Origin: Rhipidocladum racemiflorum
Lineage: Eukaryota; Streptophyta; Magnoliopsida; Poales; Poaceae
Reading direction: 5' to 3'
Length of the DNA: 64,000 nt
Assembly (NCBI GenBank): GCA_036346355.1
Contig: CM070571.1
Span: 49,620,293-49,684,292, forward strand
The number at the start of each line of letters is the position of its first letter. Positions within the stretch are counted from its first letter, which is position 1. Shown here one piece after another: positions 1-12,700 of this stretch. The position numbers were made by a program, and so were the translations under genes. The notes beneath the pieces are model-generated. The model was not told the DNA's origin and did not search any database. It saw only the letters and a program-made list of their open reading frames with translations.

Positions 1-34
1 TATATATTTGTGGCACCTCTCTTTTTCTTTTTAG

Positions 35-3000
35 CAAGAAGATAGAGAAAAACTTTTTGAAGCCAAGCTTCAGCAGATTGAGGTTTGTTTTCATTTTTCA
101 ACTTGTGCAATGCTTGTTTATACTCTTCTTCGGAAACTTGAGATGATGATCCTGTTAGTTACATTAGATAATGTGGAAAAGATATTTCAAAATAAGTTCT
201 CCCTTGGGTTTCTCTATTTTGAATTTTATGCGTTGGTAAATATGAGGAGTTTCCGCTTCTCATCTGTTTGGGTTGTCTGTTTGTAGGATGTGGTCATGAT
301 AATATGCTCGTAATTCCAAATTTGGCTGGTCCTTATTAACAAGTTGTAGAATATAGGTGTGCCTGCTTCAGTTCCTTGTGCAGTAGCAAATCCTTGAAGA
401 TGTTTCCATATATGTTGTTTTTGATTTATCTCTATCTACTATATAAAGTGAGAGTTTCTTCCCACGTCACATTAATTGCCTTGCTTAATTGCCCTACGCA
501 AGAAACGAAGCGTTGCTTTAATTAGCCAGCTTTTGCAAGAAACGAAGCGTTAAAGATAGATGTTTGATCTTATGAAATAGTATTTTATTTTTTTAATCTT
601 TATTTTTCGTTATCAATTTTGTTTTTCGTAGCAACGCACGGGCATATAACTAGTTCTATTTAATTAGGGGCACTTGTAGCTGTAGAGTAGGTCTAGAAGT
701 AGTTGTAAGGTACGTACTCTTCAGACTGCAATTATAGTAATATTTGACGATCATAATTAAGACATACATGGTTATCACGGCGCCCCGGCGAGGTGTCACC
801 TCTGGGGTGCCTGGACACCTAGGCAACAGTTAGGGGATCAAATAAACAAAATAATGTAACAGAAAATAAATGATACTGGAGAAGCAAATTTCAGCACACA
901 ATCCAATTTTTGTTCATCCCGTCCGAACGCGAATCGTGTTAAATATGCTACTGCGTCAGTCTTGAAGGCGTAAAGTTGTGCTATAAGATTCGCGCCAGAG
1001 GACAAGGCCATCAGAAGCCTATCCCTCCCTCTCATGAGCCATCTCTTCGTCCAATCCCGAACCCTTCCTCTTCCTCTACTTCCTTCTTGTCGTCCCCAAT
1101 GGCTTCCTCCCTCCACGCCTAGCCTCTCTCCCTGCTCTCCCGCCTAAAACCCCTCAACCCTAGTTGAGAGGAGCCGCCCAGATCGTCCTCGAGTTGTTGG
1201 ATGAACAGTTACTCCCGTCGGATTTGGGTTCTAGCAACGAATCACCGGAGGCGATCCCAATGCTAATACCCAAGCCCAAACGAGACAACTCTACGACTTC
1301 CAACGACTCGACAACAACCCCGGTATTCCCCCGGTATGCGATCCGAAACTCGCCCAGGATCCCCACATACCGGTTCCCAATGCCATATCAAACATCAATT
1401 CGCACAAAGGGGCATCGAGCCCCCAAGCTCACTACTAGAGACGCAAGAACGCGGAAGCAAACAAACACACCACACGGCACAAAGAGGCCCAACCAAGACA
1501 ACCAACAAAACGACCAAGCGAAAAGGTAGACTGATCTATTGCAGAAACAAAAGTGCAGCTGTTCACAAAAGTAAGACCCACCACACCACACAAACAAAAG
1601 TAAAACTCCTCCGGAAGTGTCATGCCCTGAACACTTCCGGGCGTACAACGTCGACAGCCTCTACTCGGTGCCCACTTGGCCACCGATAAGCGATGAGGGG
1701 CAAAACTCGCACCTGCTTTGGATCCTCGCTGCAAAACCACAAAGCGAAGCTTTGAGTACAAAAGGTACTGCATAAGTCTTACCCGTGGTCCATATATGAC
1801 CGACTCCAAAGGACATGCAATTGGATGTAGCAAGGAATAAGCTAGAGGTAACATTTGGAAATGCTTAGGTTTATTATTTAGTCACTCAACTACTCAATTC
1901 GCAAGTTAAGCGGTTGTATGTAGCGCCTACTTCTAAAATGAAGTGCAATCATTAATTCACAACAATTAATCTCATCACCAATATATTTGGGCTCAAGCTC
2001 GATGGCGAACCTCGGTTCAAGTTCTTACTACGTGACTGTGTGATGAAAGAGCTTGCTCATATCCGAGAGCGCGGCAATTCGAATCGGCAATTAACCTCGC
2101 AGGAAGCATTGATCGCACGACACTTACCACAAGGGCCTAGTGTCAACCCTCCCAATCATACCCAATCCAAGCGTCCTCACGTGGCGAAAACCTAGCACCC
2201 GCCGGCGACCCCAAGCCCGGCTTGGCACTCGAGAGTCGGCCTAAGCCTCGCCTCAACCACGTCCAACCACGGGAAGTTACGGTCCATCGATTAGTATGAG
2301 AGAAAGAGTGGCTTACCGTACCATAATCGGGCATGCGACCAACCGGGGTGTGCTCAATCAAAGGGCAACCATCGAATCGGTCCTTAATCGACTCAGACGG
2401 GAACTACCACATCGGGTCTCCTTACCCAATGTCCCAACCTTCCCGCCCGGTCTCCAATTCAACCTTTCCTTACATAACCGTACCCATTTCATTTCATCAC
2501 AAGTAAAGTAATTGATCTCAAGCGGTGGACCATCCACCACTTGGCCCAACCCGACGCCTATGCAAACTAAGCAGGGACGCAATATAATACCCGTAGTCTA
2601 GCTCCAAAGGAGGTGTTTAGCAATTGACAAGGAGCGTATGTGCAACAAGTAGGATCTAGCCCTATTACCCATTTCAATTCCTAATGCTTGACTTAATCAT
2701 CAAATAGGCAATTTATTCTCAAAAATATAATTACATATACGGATGAATATGCATAGGTGCTTGCCTTGTTCTTCTGCTGGTGGGTCGGCAACAGTCGGCT
2801 CTCTGGCAGTACCCTCAGTCACCGCGGCGTCAGTCTCCGCGGGATCGCTCTCTACACGAGTACAATGCATAATGAGATGCATGCCATGCAAATGAAATGA
2901 ACACAAAAGAAAAACCCCGACGAAACAACGCGACCGAACAGGTTAACGAAACCGGACAGACTAGCCTAACCCGGACAGTCCGGTTATTTGATCCGGACAG

Positions 3001-6000
3001 TCCGGATAACCCGGATACTCCGGACCTTGTGTCCGGATACTCCGGCCTAGGGCGGATACTCTGGACTGGGGGTCCGGATACTCCGAACCTGGCGCACCGT
3101 GCCGCCAAGTCCCACGGCATCGCGGGGACCCGACCCATGACATTCCCACACGCGGCAAGGCCGAGGGAACTTCAAGCTAGCTAAACCTCGAGAAAACGAC
3201 ACCCAACTACAAAACCACAAGCCGACTCTAATCGGCCCATGGATTGGCATTACCACTACCCGATCTACCTCACTAGTACCTATCAATCCAAACCTCAAAC
3301 CAACCCTAGAATCACTACACCCAAAACCCTAGAGCTCAAGATTCAACTCCAAACCCCAAAATCCAAACCTAAACTCTAAACCCACCATGGATGGCCTTAA
3401 AACCCAAGAAACCCGCGAACCTAATCCCAAAGGAGAGGACCTACCTCCAAGTAGGACGGAGAAGAGGCAACGCTGGGTGGAGGAAGAAGGAGGCCGGCGT
3501 GAGGAGGAGTTCCACGAGGTGGAGGAAGCGTGGGGGGTCACCAAAGTGGGGCTCGCCGGAGAGGAGCTCGAGGTGGTGGAGAGAGCACCAAGGAAATGGG
3601 GAAAACAAAGTGGAAGAAGAAAGAATGGAGGGGAGCCACGAAATGTGACGTTTATACTCCAACCCCCGCAAATACCGGACACTCCGGACGCTAACCCGGA
3701 GACTCCGGGTTGGGGTCTTCGGTGGGATCAACCCGAACACTCCGGGTTGAGGCCTTCGGCCAACCCGATCCGGACACTTCGGACATTTTGTCCGGATACT
3801 CCGGGTTAATCGGACACTCCGGTATGAAACCCGGATATTCCGGATTGTTCAGTATAAAAAAAATATCAGGGGCCTTGACACTAGTCCTCCCGCTATGCTC
3901 TTGCGCCGTCTCCTCCTTGTCTCCACCTCCACCTTCGCCTCATGCTCCCTGTCTTCGTTCTGGCGGGCCTGACGGTGGACGGATGGAACTCTAGGGTTAC
4001 CCGGAAGTCCCGGCCTCCCATCCTCCCATCCTCTCTCGTCTCCATGGTTCCATGCAATGCTCTATGCGTTAGGGTTACACACACACACTTACACGGCTTG
4101 TGACTCCTCTTATTACCCAACCTTTAGCCCAATCTGCCGCCGCGACGCTTAGACTGATGCCTAGTTGTGCAGCCGCGATGCCTGGGCATCCCAGGTGTCC
4201 GCTTGACGCTCTCCAGGCGAGGTGCTTGGCCTTGGCGCCCCCCCTTTGGCCGCCGGGATGCCTAGGCGGCCGTCGCCTAGGCGACGCCGTGATATCAATG
4301 AAGACATACAAGAACATGTAATACACTTTGAATTATTTTTCGCTCTGCTTCAATATAAGAACTCTAGATAATATTTTAGGCTCTGCAATGGTAGGAATAT
4401 TTTGGAACTACAATTCAGATTTTTTTCGTTTTCACTTCAAGAATGTAAGTTTGGTGTTTGGTTAATTTGAAATAAGTCAACCTCATGGAATCAAGTCAAT
4501 CAACATGGCTAGAGGACGTACCAGAGCAATGCCACACCATGGTAGTGTATCCGTTAGGTGCTGAATGGTGCAACAATGGCTTTCTGTTCTATGTTATTTT
4601 TATTTCAGATTGTTATATGCTGGATCACCTTTTGTGGACCATGAACTAGCTAATGAAACTTGGCTTGGCTTGTAATTATCATATAGATAGAATAATTTTT
4701 ACAACTTATTCACCTTAAATTACCTACAAGTACATTATAAACTATTGTTCTATAAAATATAGCTTTGTCAACAATAATTCGCAAAATTCACAGCCATCGA
4801 ACTAAGAGAGGAGGAAACAAGAGTAAATTGGACTACAAGTACATGAACTTGTGAGGTGGGCGCATCTAGTGCACTGAACTTGTGAGAACTGTGCAAAAGA
4901 GGTCCACAAGAGGTTTTGCATGCTTATTTGTAATCCGCGTGTGCTTGTGAACGCTGACATGGTAAACCCCTTCAATTATCTAAACCCCTTCAATTATCTC
5001 TCTCCCTCCCACTTGGATTCGGCCCATGCTACTCTTGCACTCACTTCTCTATGGGAGGGATTGGTGCAGAACCTGAAGGCGGCCACCTGGTGTTTGATGG
5101 GCAGGGCGTTAGAAAACAGAGTACAAGCTGTATTTCACCTGGTGCTCGATTGAGCTGTACGAGGCCAAAAGTCACTGTGATGGTTTGCCAAGGCTTCTTG
5201 CATGGTAGATGTTGGCTTTTAACTCTCGAGGGAGACTGCAACAGGCACTGAGTTCGCTGCTAACCACTGGGCGTATGTTTATTGCATGAAACTTGTTTCA
5301 TATATCAGACCTAACACGTTAATTTGCTTCTCATCATTAAGTTTTGAGATTAATTTCGACCAAAAGTTCCATCACCAAATTAAAATGCAGTAATTAAATC
5401 AACTAGATTAACATGAAGGGAAACAAAATGTCAAAAACGAACTTATCAACTCTTTACACATGAAAAAAAAATTAACATTAAGCACCTATTGCTGCTGAAT
5501 TGAACTCTGGAACTGAACCCCAAGTCTGATTGAGCAGTAGAAATAGGTACCTTGTACAAACTAGAAGGTGACTGTGTCGAGCTTCATGCTGAGCGTCTGC
5601 ACGGCAGTGGCGTTGGCAGACATGGTGGCCTTGGCACACTCTGAGCTTTTTCTTGCCATCGAGCTTGCGCACTGTAGTCATGGCCAGTCGTGTGGGTAGT
5701 GTGTTCTCTTCCCTAGGCCTTGTTCTACATGGTGAGATCCTGTATTCTGCCCACGGCGTCCTCCTCGCCGGTGCCCTGATCGCCGAACAGTGCTTGTGGT
5801 GAAGGCAGGTGAGCATACACTCCTCATTCTCGTTCTTGCGATAGCTTACGGTGAGCAAGTAGTACGTGATGGATAGAGAATCAGTGGGTGAGTAGAGAGA
5901 TGGAGATGATCTGCCACATCAAGGCCACATAAGCATTGGTGCCACATGTATGCCTCGTCAGCCTTGCAAAACCTCTCTTAGATCTCTCTTGCACGGTTTA

Positions 6001-6726
6001 ACAAGTTAATTGACCTAAATGCACGGTTCAGTGACCTAGATGCAGCCAACTCACAAGTCATAGTTTAACAAGTTCGTTGACCTAAATGCATGGTTTCATA
6101 GTTCAGTGACCTAGATGCGCCCCTCACAAGTTTATGTACCTGTGGTGTAATTTACTCAGGAAACAACTTGCCCATGCAAGTGCACATGCTGATGACTAGT
6201 GTCTAGAATTAAAACACTTCAATTCAACAGGGAGCACTAAATTGTCATGCATGATTTGCATGTACAATTACAATTGATGAGTAGTGCAATTTTGTCTTCT
6301 ACAGGACTAGTGTAGTATCGAATTCTTCACCGTGAAATTTACAATACAATAATGCCTATGAAAATAGTTCCATAGTTGCTGGTATATTCAAGCGAAGAGT
6401 GTGCATCCTCTAGGTTAAGGTGGGTTTCAATGAAGACTCAAGAACCAACTGCCAAGAGCTATTTACCCAATAATGTGAGAATAAGAACTGTTCCGGATAT
6501 TCAGATTCTATGTTTTGGAATTAGCATTTTATGGCCTTATGGATCAATTCCTCAATTTGATGCTGTTTTCTTGCTTTCACACATGTTTCACCAGTTTCTT
6601 TTGCTGTTTTCCCTAAAAGTTATTTGCACAATCAGTTTCATGCAATTCAAGTTCGAATGGTTTTATCTGCAGGCTGCAGAGGCAGCAACTCTTGAAGCGA
6701 CAAGCAGGAGCTCGAAAGGAGGACCT
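35..6726 (+). CDS. VPS13: VPS13 exons 1-2: end of chorein-N region
   Basis: Exons 35-82 and 6673-6726, both phase 0, give v1-v34. Exon 1 reads QEDREKLFEAKLQQIE and exon 2 an Ala/Glu-rich helix ending SSKGGP. In VPS13 proteins this charged helix follows the chorein cap and precedes the NSWL...IGNL...HIRYED segment, which is exactly what exon 3 encodes. The 6.6-kb intron between them is filled with transposons. Exon 1 is the first visible exon only; it is not the start of the gene. Confidence 0.85.
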
Positions 6727-9700
6727 GTATGATCTCTTGTCCTGTTTGTCTCGCAATGCTTAACATTTGTCTGCTACTGTGATTGTGCAAAGAGATATTC
6801 ACTTATAGTGTACAGTTATGAAAATTTACAATGATAATATCGATGAGTGCATTAAGATAAAAAAACTTCTTGAAGCTAATTGTTACACCCGTTTTAGCTG
6901 TCAAAGATGGATCTCTCGTGTTTTTTCATAAGTTCGAACATTGCGTATGAGTGTATGTTCAGGATGATGACTTTCTACAGTTATTTCTTTGGACATATTC
7001 CATAGATGATAAAGCTGGAGTGAAAGTTTGCGCATACTTTTCAGCATTTATTAATTATTATTGGTAGTTCAGACAAAGTTTTGTTTAGTATTAAATAGGC
7101 CATATCTTTGGATTTGCTGAACATATTAAAGACCTATTTGTGATGCAAGAATACCTCCTGTTTGCTAGTTGTTTCCCTATGCCCTTAATGAGCATTTTTT
7201 ACTGTTAAAATATGTCGAATATTGTGGCAATTTTTTAAACAAATAGAATTGAGTTCTCTGGGACATTAATTTCCCGAAGAGAATTTGAATCTGGTGTCTC
7301 ATTCATGCCTCAGCCTTCTGTATCTAGGCACTCACTCATGCCTTGACATCAGGCTACAACTTCCAGGCACAAGTCGCCTAACCATGTGATGCTAGTCATC
7401 GCTAGACAACTAGTTGCCCAGTCTCTTGACTTCCCGAGCAAGTCAAGTTGATGGCGTCAATTGGCTGCCGGCTGGTGACTGGCAACTGGACGATTAGTCG
7501 CTGGCTAGTTGACGACTTAATAACATTGATACCATGAAGTCGTGGAGAGTTGTCGATTCAAAATCACATTGTGACAGTTGTAATTGTGTTGGCTGTGAAA
7601 ATCAACGTTGGATTCAGTCTGGATTATCCTTCAATCCTGTACCACGAGTTACATTTCAAATACGTCGTTTCAAAAACTACAACATCCAAAATCTCTGCCA
7701 CACCCTTAGCTGTAAACTACGCAGGATTACTAGCTCTAAATTGTCAAAATTAAATGTTCAATTGGAGATTTGAACTTTTGGGATGTTTGTTACAGTTTCG
7801 CCTTTGATATCATTGGGCTACTGTCATTTGTCTGTTCCATTGTTTCATAGGGATTGCACACTTGTATTGCTTGGTTTTTGATAGTGCTTCTTGCATGCAT
7901 CAGGTACCTGGTGGAAATTCATGGCTGTACAATTTAATATCTACAATAATTGGAAATCTTAAAGTCACCATCAGTAACGTACACATCAGATATGAAGATT
8001 CTGTCAGGTTTGCTAAACACTTGCACATTGTTCTATTTTTTCTTGTTTTCCATGTACTTTTTCAATAAAATTTTATTTTTTTCCTCCCAGCAATTCTGGT
8101 CATCCATTTGCGTCTGGTTTCATTCTATCAAAACTTGCAGCCGTTACAGTGGATGAGGATGGTAATGAAACATTTGATGCAGGTGTAGCCCTAGATAAGC
8201 TGCGAAAGGTTAGAACAAATTTATATAACATATCTTTGTTAAGTCTTGGATTGAAATTCTGTTGCACCTCCTTATACCGTGTCAAGTTTTGTATCACTAT
8301 TGTGAATGTTGAAATTTGATCGTGTTGGTCCTATGCTCTTGGACCATTCTTGGTTGATCTGAATCATAGTTACCGGATTCACGGCTTGAATGCAAACTGA
8401 TTTGTGATGATTTGTTGTCTGAATAGCTGGGGGGGGGGGGTGGTGAACCCATCGATGTCACCTGATGGCAAGGGGCACGAGATGTCCACGACGCTGTCCG
8501 CTTTGTTCGTCTGGCTGCTTCCCTTGCAGCCGGACGTGCTGCGCTGCAACGATGACGAGGTCGCTATGTACTTCTTGCTGGCTGCTGTTGTCCCCATGGT
8601 CACATCCTTCACCCCAGACTTGGTGTCCTAGACGAGGTGAGGGGGATGGAAGTTTGGAGAGTGTAGTGCTTGAGGGAGGTAAGTGGGCAAGAGGAGAGGA
8701 AGAGAGAGGGCGACACGGGGGTGAGAGTGACGGAAAGAACGAGAGGGGAGTGAGAGGAGTGGCGATTGCACAGAGGTAAAGGGGAGCGAGAGGGACTTAT
8801 CAGCCTGACCTGGCTCATCTCTTCCTTTGCTTTTTTGTTTCCTCTCATTTTTATGACGGGGGACTTTCTGTGTATGAAACTCGGTGGTTCATTTGGTGTT
8901 TTGATCTTAAGTATAGAGAAATATATTGTTTAATTGTCCGGTTTGTGAACCAAAGAAGTATACTTCCTGGCGAACCTTATTTTTGAGAAGTGGCGTACCA
9001 ATGACCCAATGAACTGCGAATCTGATAACAATGATTTGAATGCTTTGTTACTGATACTTGTAAAACTAAGTGACCTTCTGTCATTTTTCTGAGCTTATTT
9101 GAACATACTGTATCACAACATCAATCAAGTGGTTTATAATCTAGATATTCATACAAGTTATGACCTATTTGATGATCTGCTTTTGTTTTATTTTCTTCAT
9201 ATTGAAGATAATTATATTCTGAGACATCAAATTTTCATTCTCTTTTGGCCGTTCTTTAGTCTGTCGAACTACATCGGCTAGCCATCTACCATGATTCTGA
9301 CAGCAATCCTTGGAAGCTTGCTAAGAAATGGGAAGATCTAAATCCTACCGAATGGAGCGAGGTTTTTCCCTTGTCTATCAGCACCTTTTTTCAGTACTGC
9401 TTGCTTCCTCTTATCCTCGAATGGTCTTTCACAGGTATTTCAAGATGGCATAGATGATCATTCTGGCAATTCTATATGGGCAATGAATCGGAACTATTTG
9501 GTTTCCCCTATAAATGGAACCCTTAAATATAAACGACTTGGAAAGCAGGAAAGAGGGGATCCAGATATCCCTTTGGAGAAAGCATCACTTGTGCTAAGTG
9601 ATGTTTCTTTAACTGTTACTGAGGTACCTTAGAATTGTCTCTTATCTGTTCAGTTACATGTTGACAAATTACTTACTGTTTGTACACTATTGCTTGTACC

Positions 9701-12700
9701 AGGCCCAGTATTATGATGGCATTAAATTGTTGGAAACATTTTCAAGGTTCAGGACACGTGTTGATGTTTCCCACTTACGACCTATTGTGCCAGTTAAAGA
9801 GGATTGTCGTGCTTGGTGGCGTTATGCTATGCTGGCTGGTCTGCGGCAAAAGAAATTATGGTATTGGTCATCTTCTAAGTTCTTGATTCCTTGCTTCTTC
9901 TGAATTCTCTATTGTTTCCTTTTCCCCTGATGTGGGTGAAAATGGCTATTTTTTTTTCTAGGACAGTAGTACCTGTGTCTCCCAGTTTCTGTCTGAGATT
10001 TGTTAAAGGCTAGTGATTTATAAAAGTGAAAAGGACACATGCCACTGCTAAACTGAAAAATTTGGCAAGTGCCACTTAAGACAGGAGATCTGTTTTATTA
10101 TTTAAACAACGTTAATTGAGGTTGCTACGTTAGTTTGAGAGGAGATCTGTCTTATGTTCATGGGAAGGAAAAGAAAAAGATGTACTCTGCTTATGTGGCG
10201 CACCCAGACTATACATTTATAACAACTAACAGCACATATTAATCCGGCATAATAATTCTATGATGAATACAGCTTTATTTTCAAATACATTAAGGTATGT
10301 AATATAATATCTCGCTGCACAATTGCGCAGGATTTAGGGCTAGTGGTTGTATTGCTGTGGGAAAAAATTGTCATGAAAATGCTACTCTTAACATGATCAA
10401 AAGGTTTGGCTTGTACCCACTCAAAAGATTGGTGGTCATCCAGCTGTGTAGCAAGCGCCACTTGCGGTTGGTGCCAAACATTTCATTGATGTGTGATGTT
10501 GATGGACATAGACATTACATCGAGCACCTGTGCAAATCCATAGATATCTTGTTGCCTAAACATTCCAGTTCTGGTCATGGTCAGTTCATTAGCATGAGAA
10601 GGAAATTAGCATTGACGGTAATGGTAGTCAAAGTGTGGTGCAGCTGGGGGCAGGCGACGCATGGCCCTGGGCTAGTGCATGTACAGGCAACATGCAGCTG
10701 CTACCCTGCTCAAGCCTAGGTGGAGGCACAGCACAACCAGTACAGTCGGAACTCAGAGGGAGCGGAGGAGGCTTGCCTGCCATGCTATTACCCGTTGGTG
10801 GCTGTGAGTTTGATTTGTGTGTAAAAAAGTGGAGGTTGGGATATGGTGATGCGGTGGTATTTTATTATGCTGTGGGGGCCATCGGATGTGGTGCAACAGC
10901 AGTGGTGCACATGGCCTCAAGCAGCAAGATCTGTAGCCTCCAACTGTGGCAGGAGATCAGCAGCAGCTTGGAGATTAAGTTATTATGAATGTTATGGGTG
11001 TGGGCCTGGTGGACAGCAGCTGCGCGGCAAGGAAGCAGCACCTTTGGCAGCAGCAGATGAGGGAGGCAAGTCGTTAGGAGATAAGATCTCACTAAGAAAT
11101 CTGTTTGTTTAGGAGTTGTTAAGAGTTAAGATCTCACTAAGAGATAAGGTTTGTTAGTTAGCCAAGATTGTTAGGCAAGTCTCCATTTAATGAGACTCAT
11201 GCGTGTACTTCTGGGCAAGCAAAGAAAGAAACAAAGGTTCTATAGTCTTCATCTCTTCTTCAACCAGGCTTTGAAGCCTTGGCGGACGGCTTGGGAGAAG
11301 AGCTCCTGGCCGACCGATCAAAGCCGAGTGCCCTACGGTGTCTTCGAACCCTTAACCAAGTTTGACAACATATTTTATTAAAAACATATGACATTGAAAG
11401 TTATTTTCTAGTTCTAGTGGAACCTTATCAATAATCTCATTTTAGTGGCATCTGTTTAGCAAAACATGTTTCACCAGTGCAACCAATCAAATTTACCCTT
11501 TAAAAGTGATTTAAATGTTAAGTTTAGGAGAGATTGTTCACAACTGTGCATCTTATTCCACGATCAAGAGAGTTATATACACAAGAGCGTTATCGGCTAC
11601 ATGGGCCAAACCTAGACCATGAGCCAAATAGGCCAAGTCATCCTATATAGATATCTACACTTAACACAGAAATTGCATGAAGTCTGATATAGCTACTTAA
11701 GAAGCCCTGAGCAATGCGTCGGAAGCTCTGCCCACATCTTTGCTGTATTGACAAGCAGGTCATAATGAATTCAAACCAGTCACATATAATATATTTAATG
11801 ATGTTGCACTCATCCATAATGGCATGATAAAGTGTAATTATATCATCATGCAAATTTGTTGCATTTTTTATTAATTGTGCGTGAAATGGTGATAATATGT
11901 TTTGATGTCAACATTTATTTTTAGCTTGTTTGCAATTTGAATCGTTCATTATGAAGCTTATTCGCTTTTTGTTTGTCAGCTATTGGTTCTCATGGGAGAG
12001 AACTAGACATCTCTGTCAGCTTCGTCGCCGTTATGTTCAACTGTATGCCACCCTGTTGCAACAAGCACCTAATATTGATATATCTGAAATTCGGCAGATA
12101 GAGAAAATTCTAGACACAAAAGTCATAATACTCTGGAGGTGAGCTACCACAATATGTACTAAGGTTCTCTTTTTACCTTTATCCCTTACTTTGAGTGACT
12201 TTTCATCTGGTTATGATATTACCTATACTTTCAGGTTGTTGGGACATGCTAAGGTTGAAACTGTGAAATCAAAGGAAACATTGCATAAGAAGGGCACCTC
12301 AAAGAGAAGATGGTGGCCTTTTGGATGGTTTGTAAAGCAAACTGAGAATGAACTCCGTTCCTATATTATTCATTGCCTCTGTTTTGTAGATTGTAGGTGC
12401 TACTAACAATTGAATATTTTATGGCATCTCTGCATATATTTTATGGCCTCTCTCTATATTTTTTTTTTTATTTTTAGTGTTTTGCAAGTCTTTCTGTACC
12501 ATTTCTCCTTCCATGTCTTCTCTATAAATTGTATAAGGTTGTTTGCTTCGACCAAGGTTCCCAAGTTCTGCTTTAGATTTTTGACGGTTGGGCTTCTTAC
12601 CCTGACATATTAAATCTTCACGCCAATTCTTGTAAACAATTTCCATTAATTATTATTTGCACATGGGAACATTATTCATTTTAAATTTTGATGAGGATGA

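Larger units (their letters stand above)
767..4300. mobile_element. TIR element copy 1, 3.5 kb, 8-bp target duplication
   Basis: The left end is CATGGTTATCACGGCG and the right end is CCGTGATATCAATG, an imperfect inverted pair. The flanks carry AAGACATA at 759-766 and at 4301-4308. Palindromic GCCTAGGC-type motifs lie just inside both ends (about 820, and 4261-4285). The interior is GC-rich. On the minus strand it looks like leader or LTR sequence of an LTR retrotransposon, with a TATA-like site near 3649-3655. No transposase is visible. An 8-bp duplication suggests the hAT superfamily, but the TIR does not match the usual hAT start, so the class is open. Confidence 0.7.

Noticed and set aside
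1160..1854. Several frames of 68-139 aa on both strands
   Set aside because: They overlap each other, show no known domain and lie inside TIR element copy 1.
2830..3184. Frames with repeated PDSPDNPDTPD / SGLSGLSGS
   Set aside because: Produced by the CCGGA palindrome cluster read in different frames; not a repeat protein.
5478..5858. 126-aa minus-strand frame in the MULE
   Set aside because: No recognised domain and no splice or start context. Kept only as a possible captured fragment.
7862..8068. Open frame read through the exon 3 donor
   Set aside because: The VPS13 phase and family sequence require splicing at 8007/8008; the rest is intron.
8465..8779. 104-aa frame with Cys/Trp
   Set aside because: Intronic, next to a G12 tract and a GA-rich run; no homology recognised.
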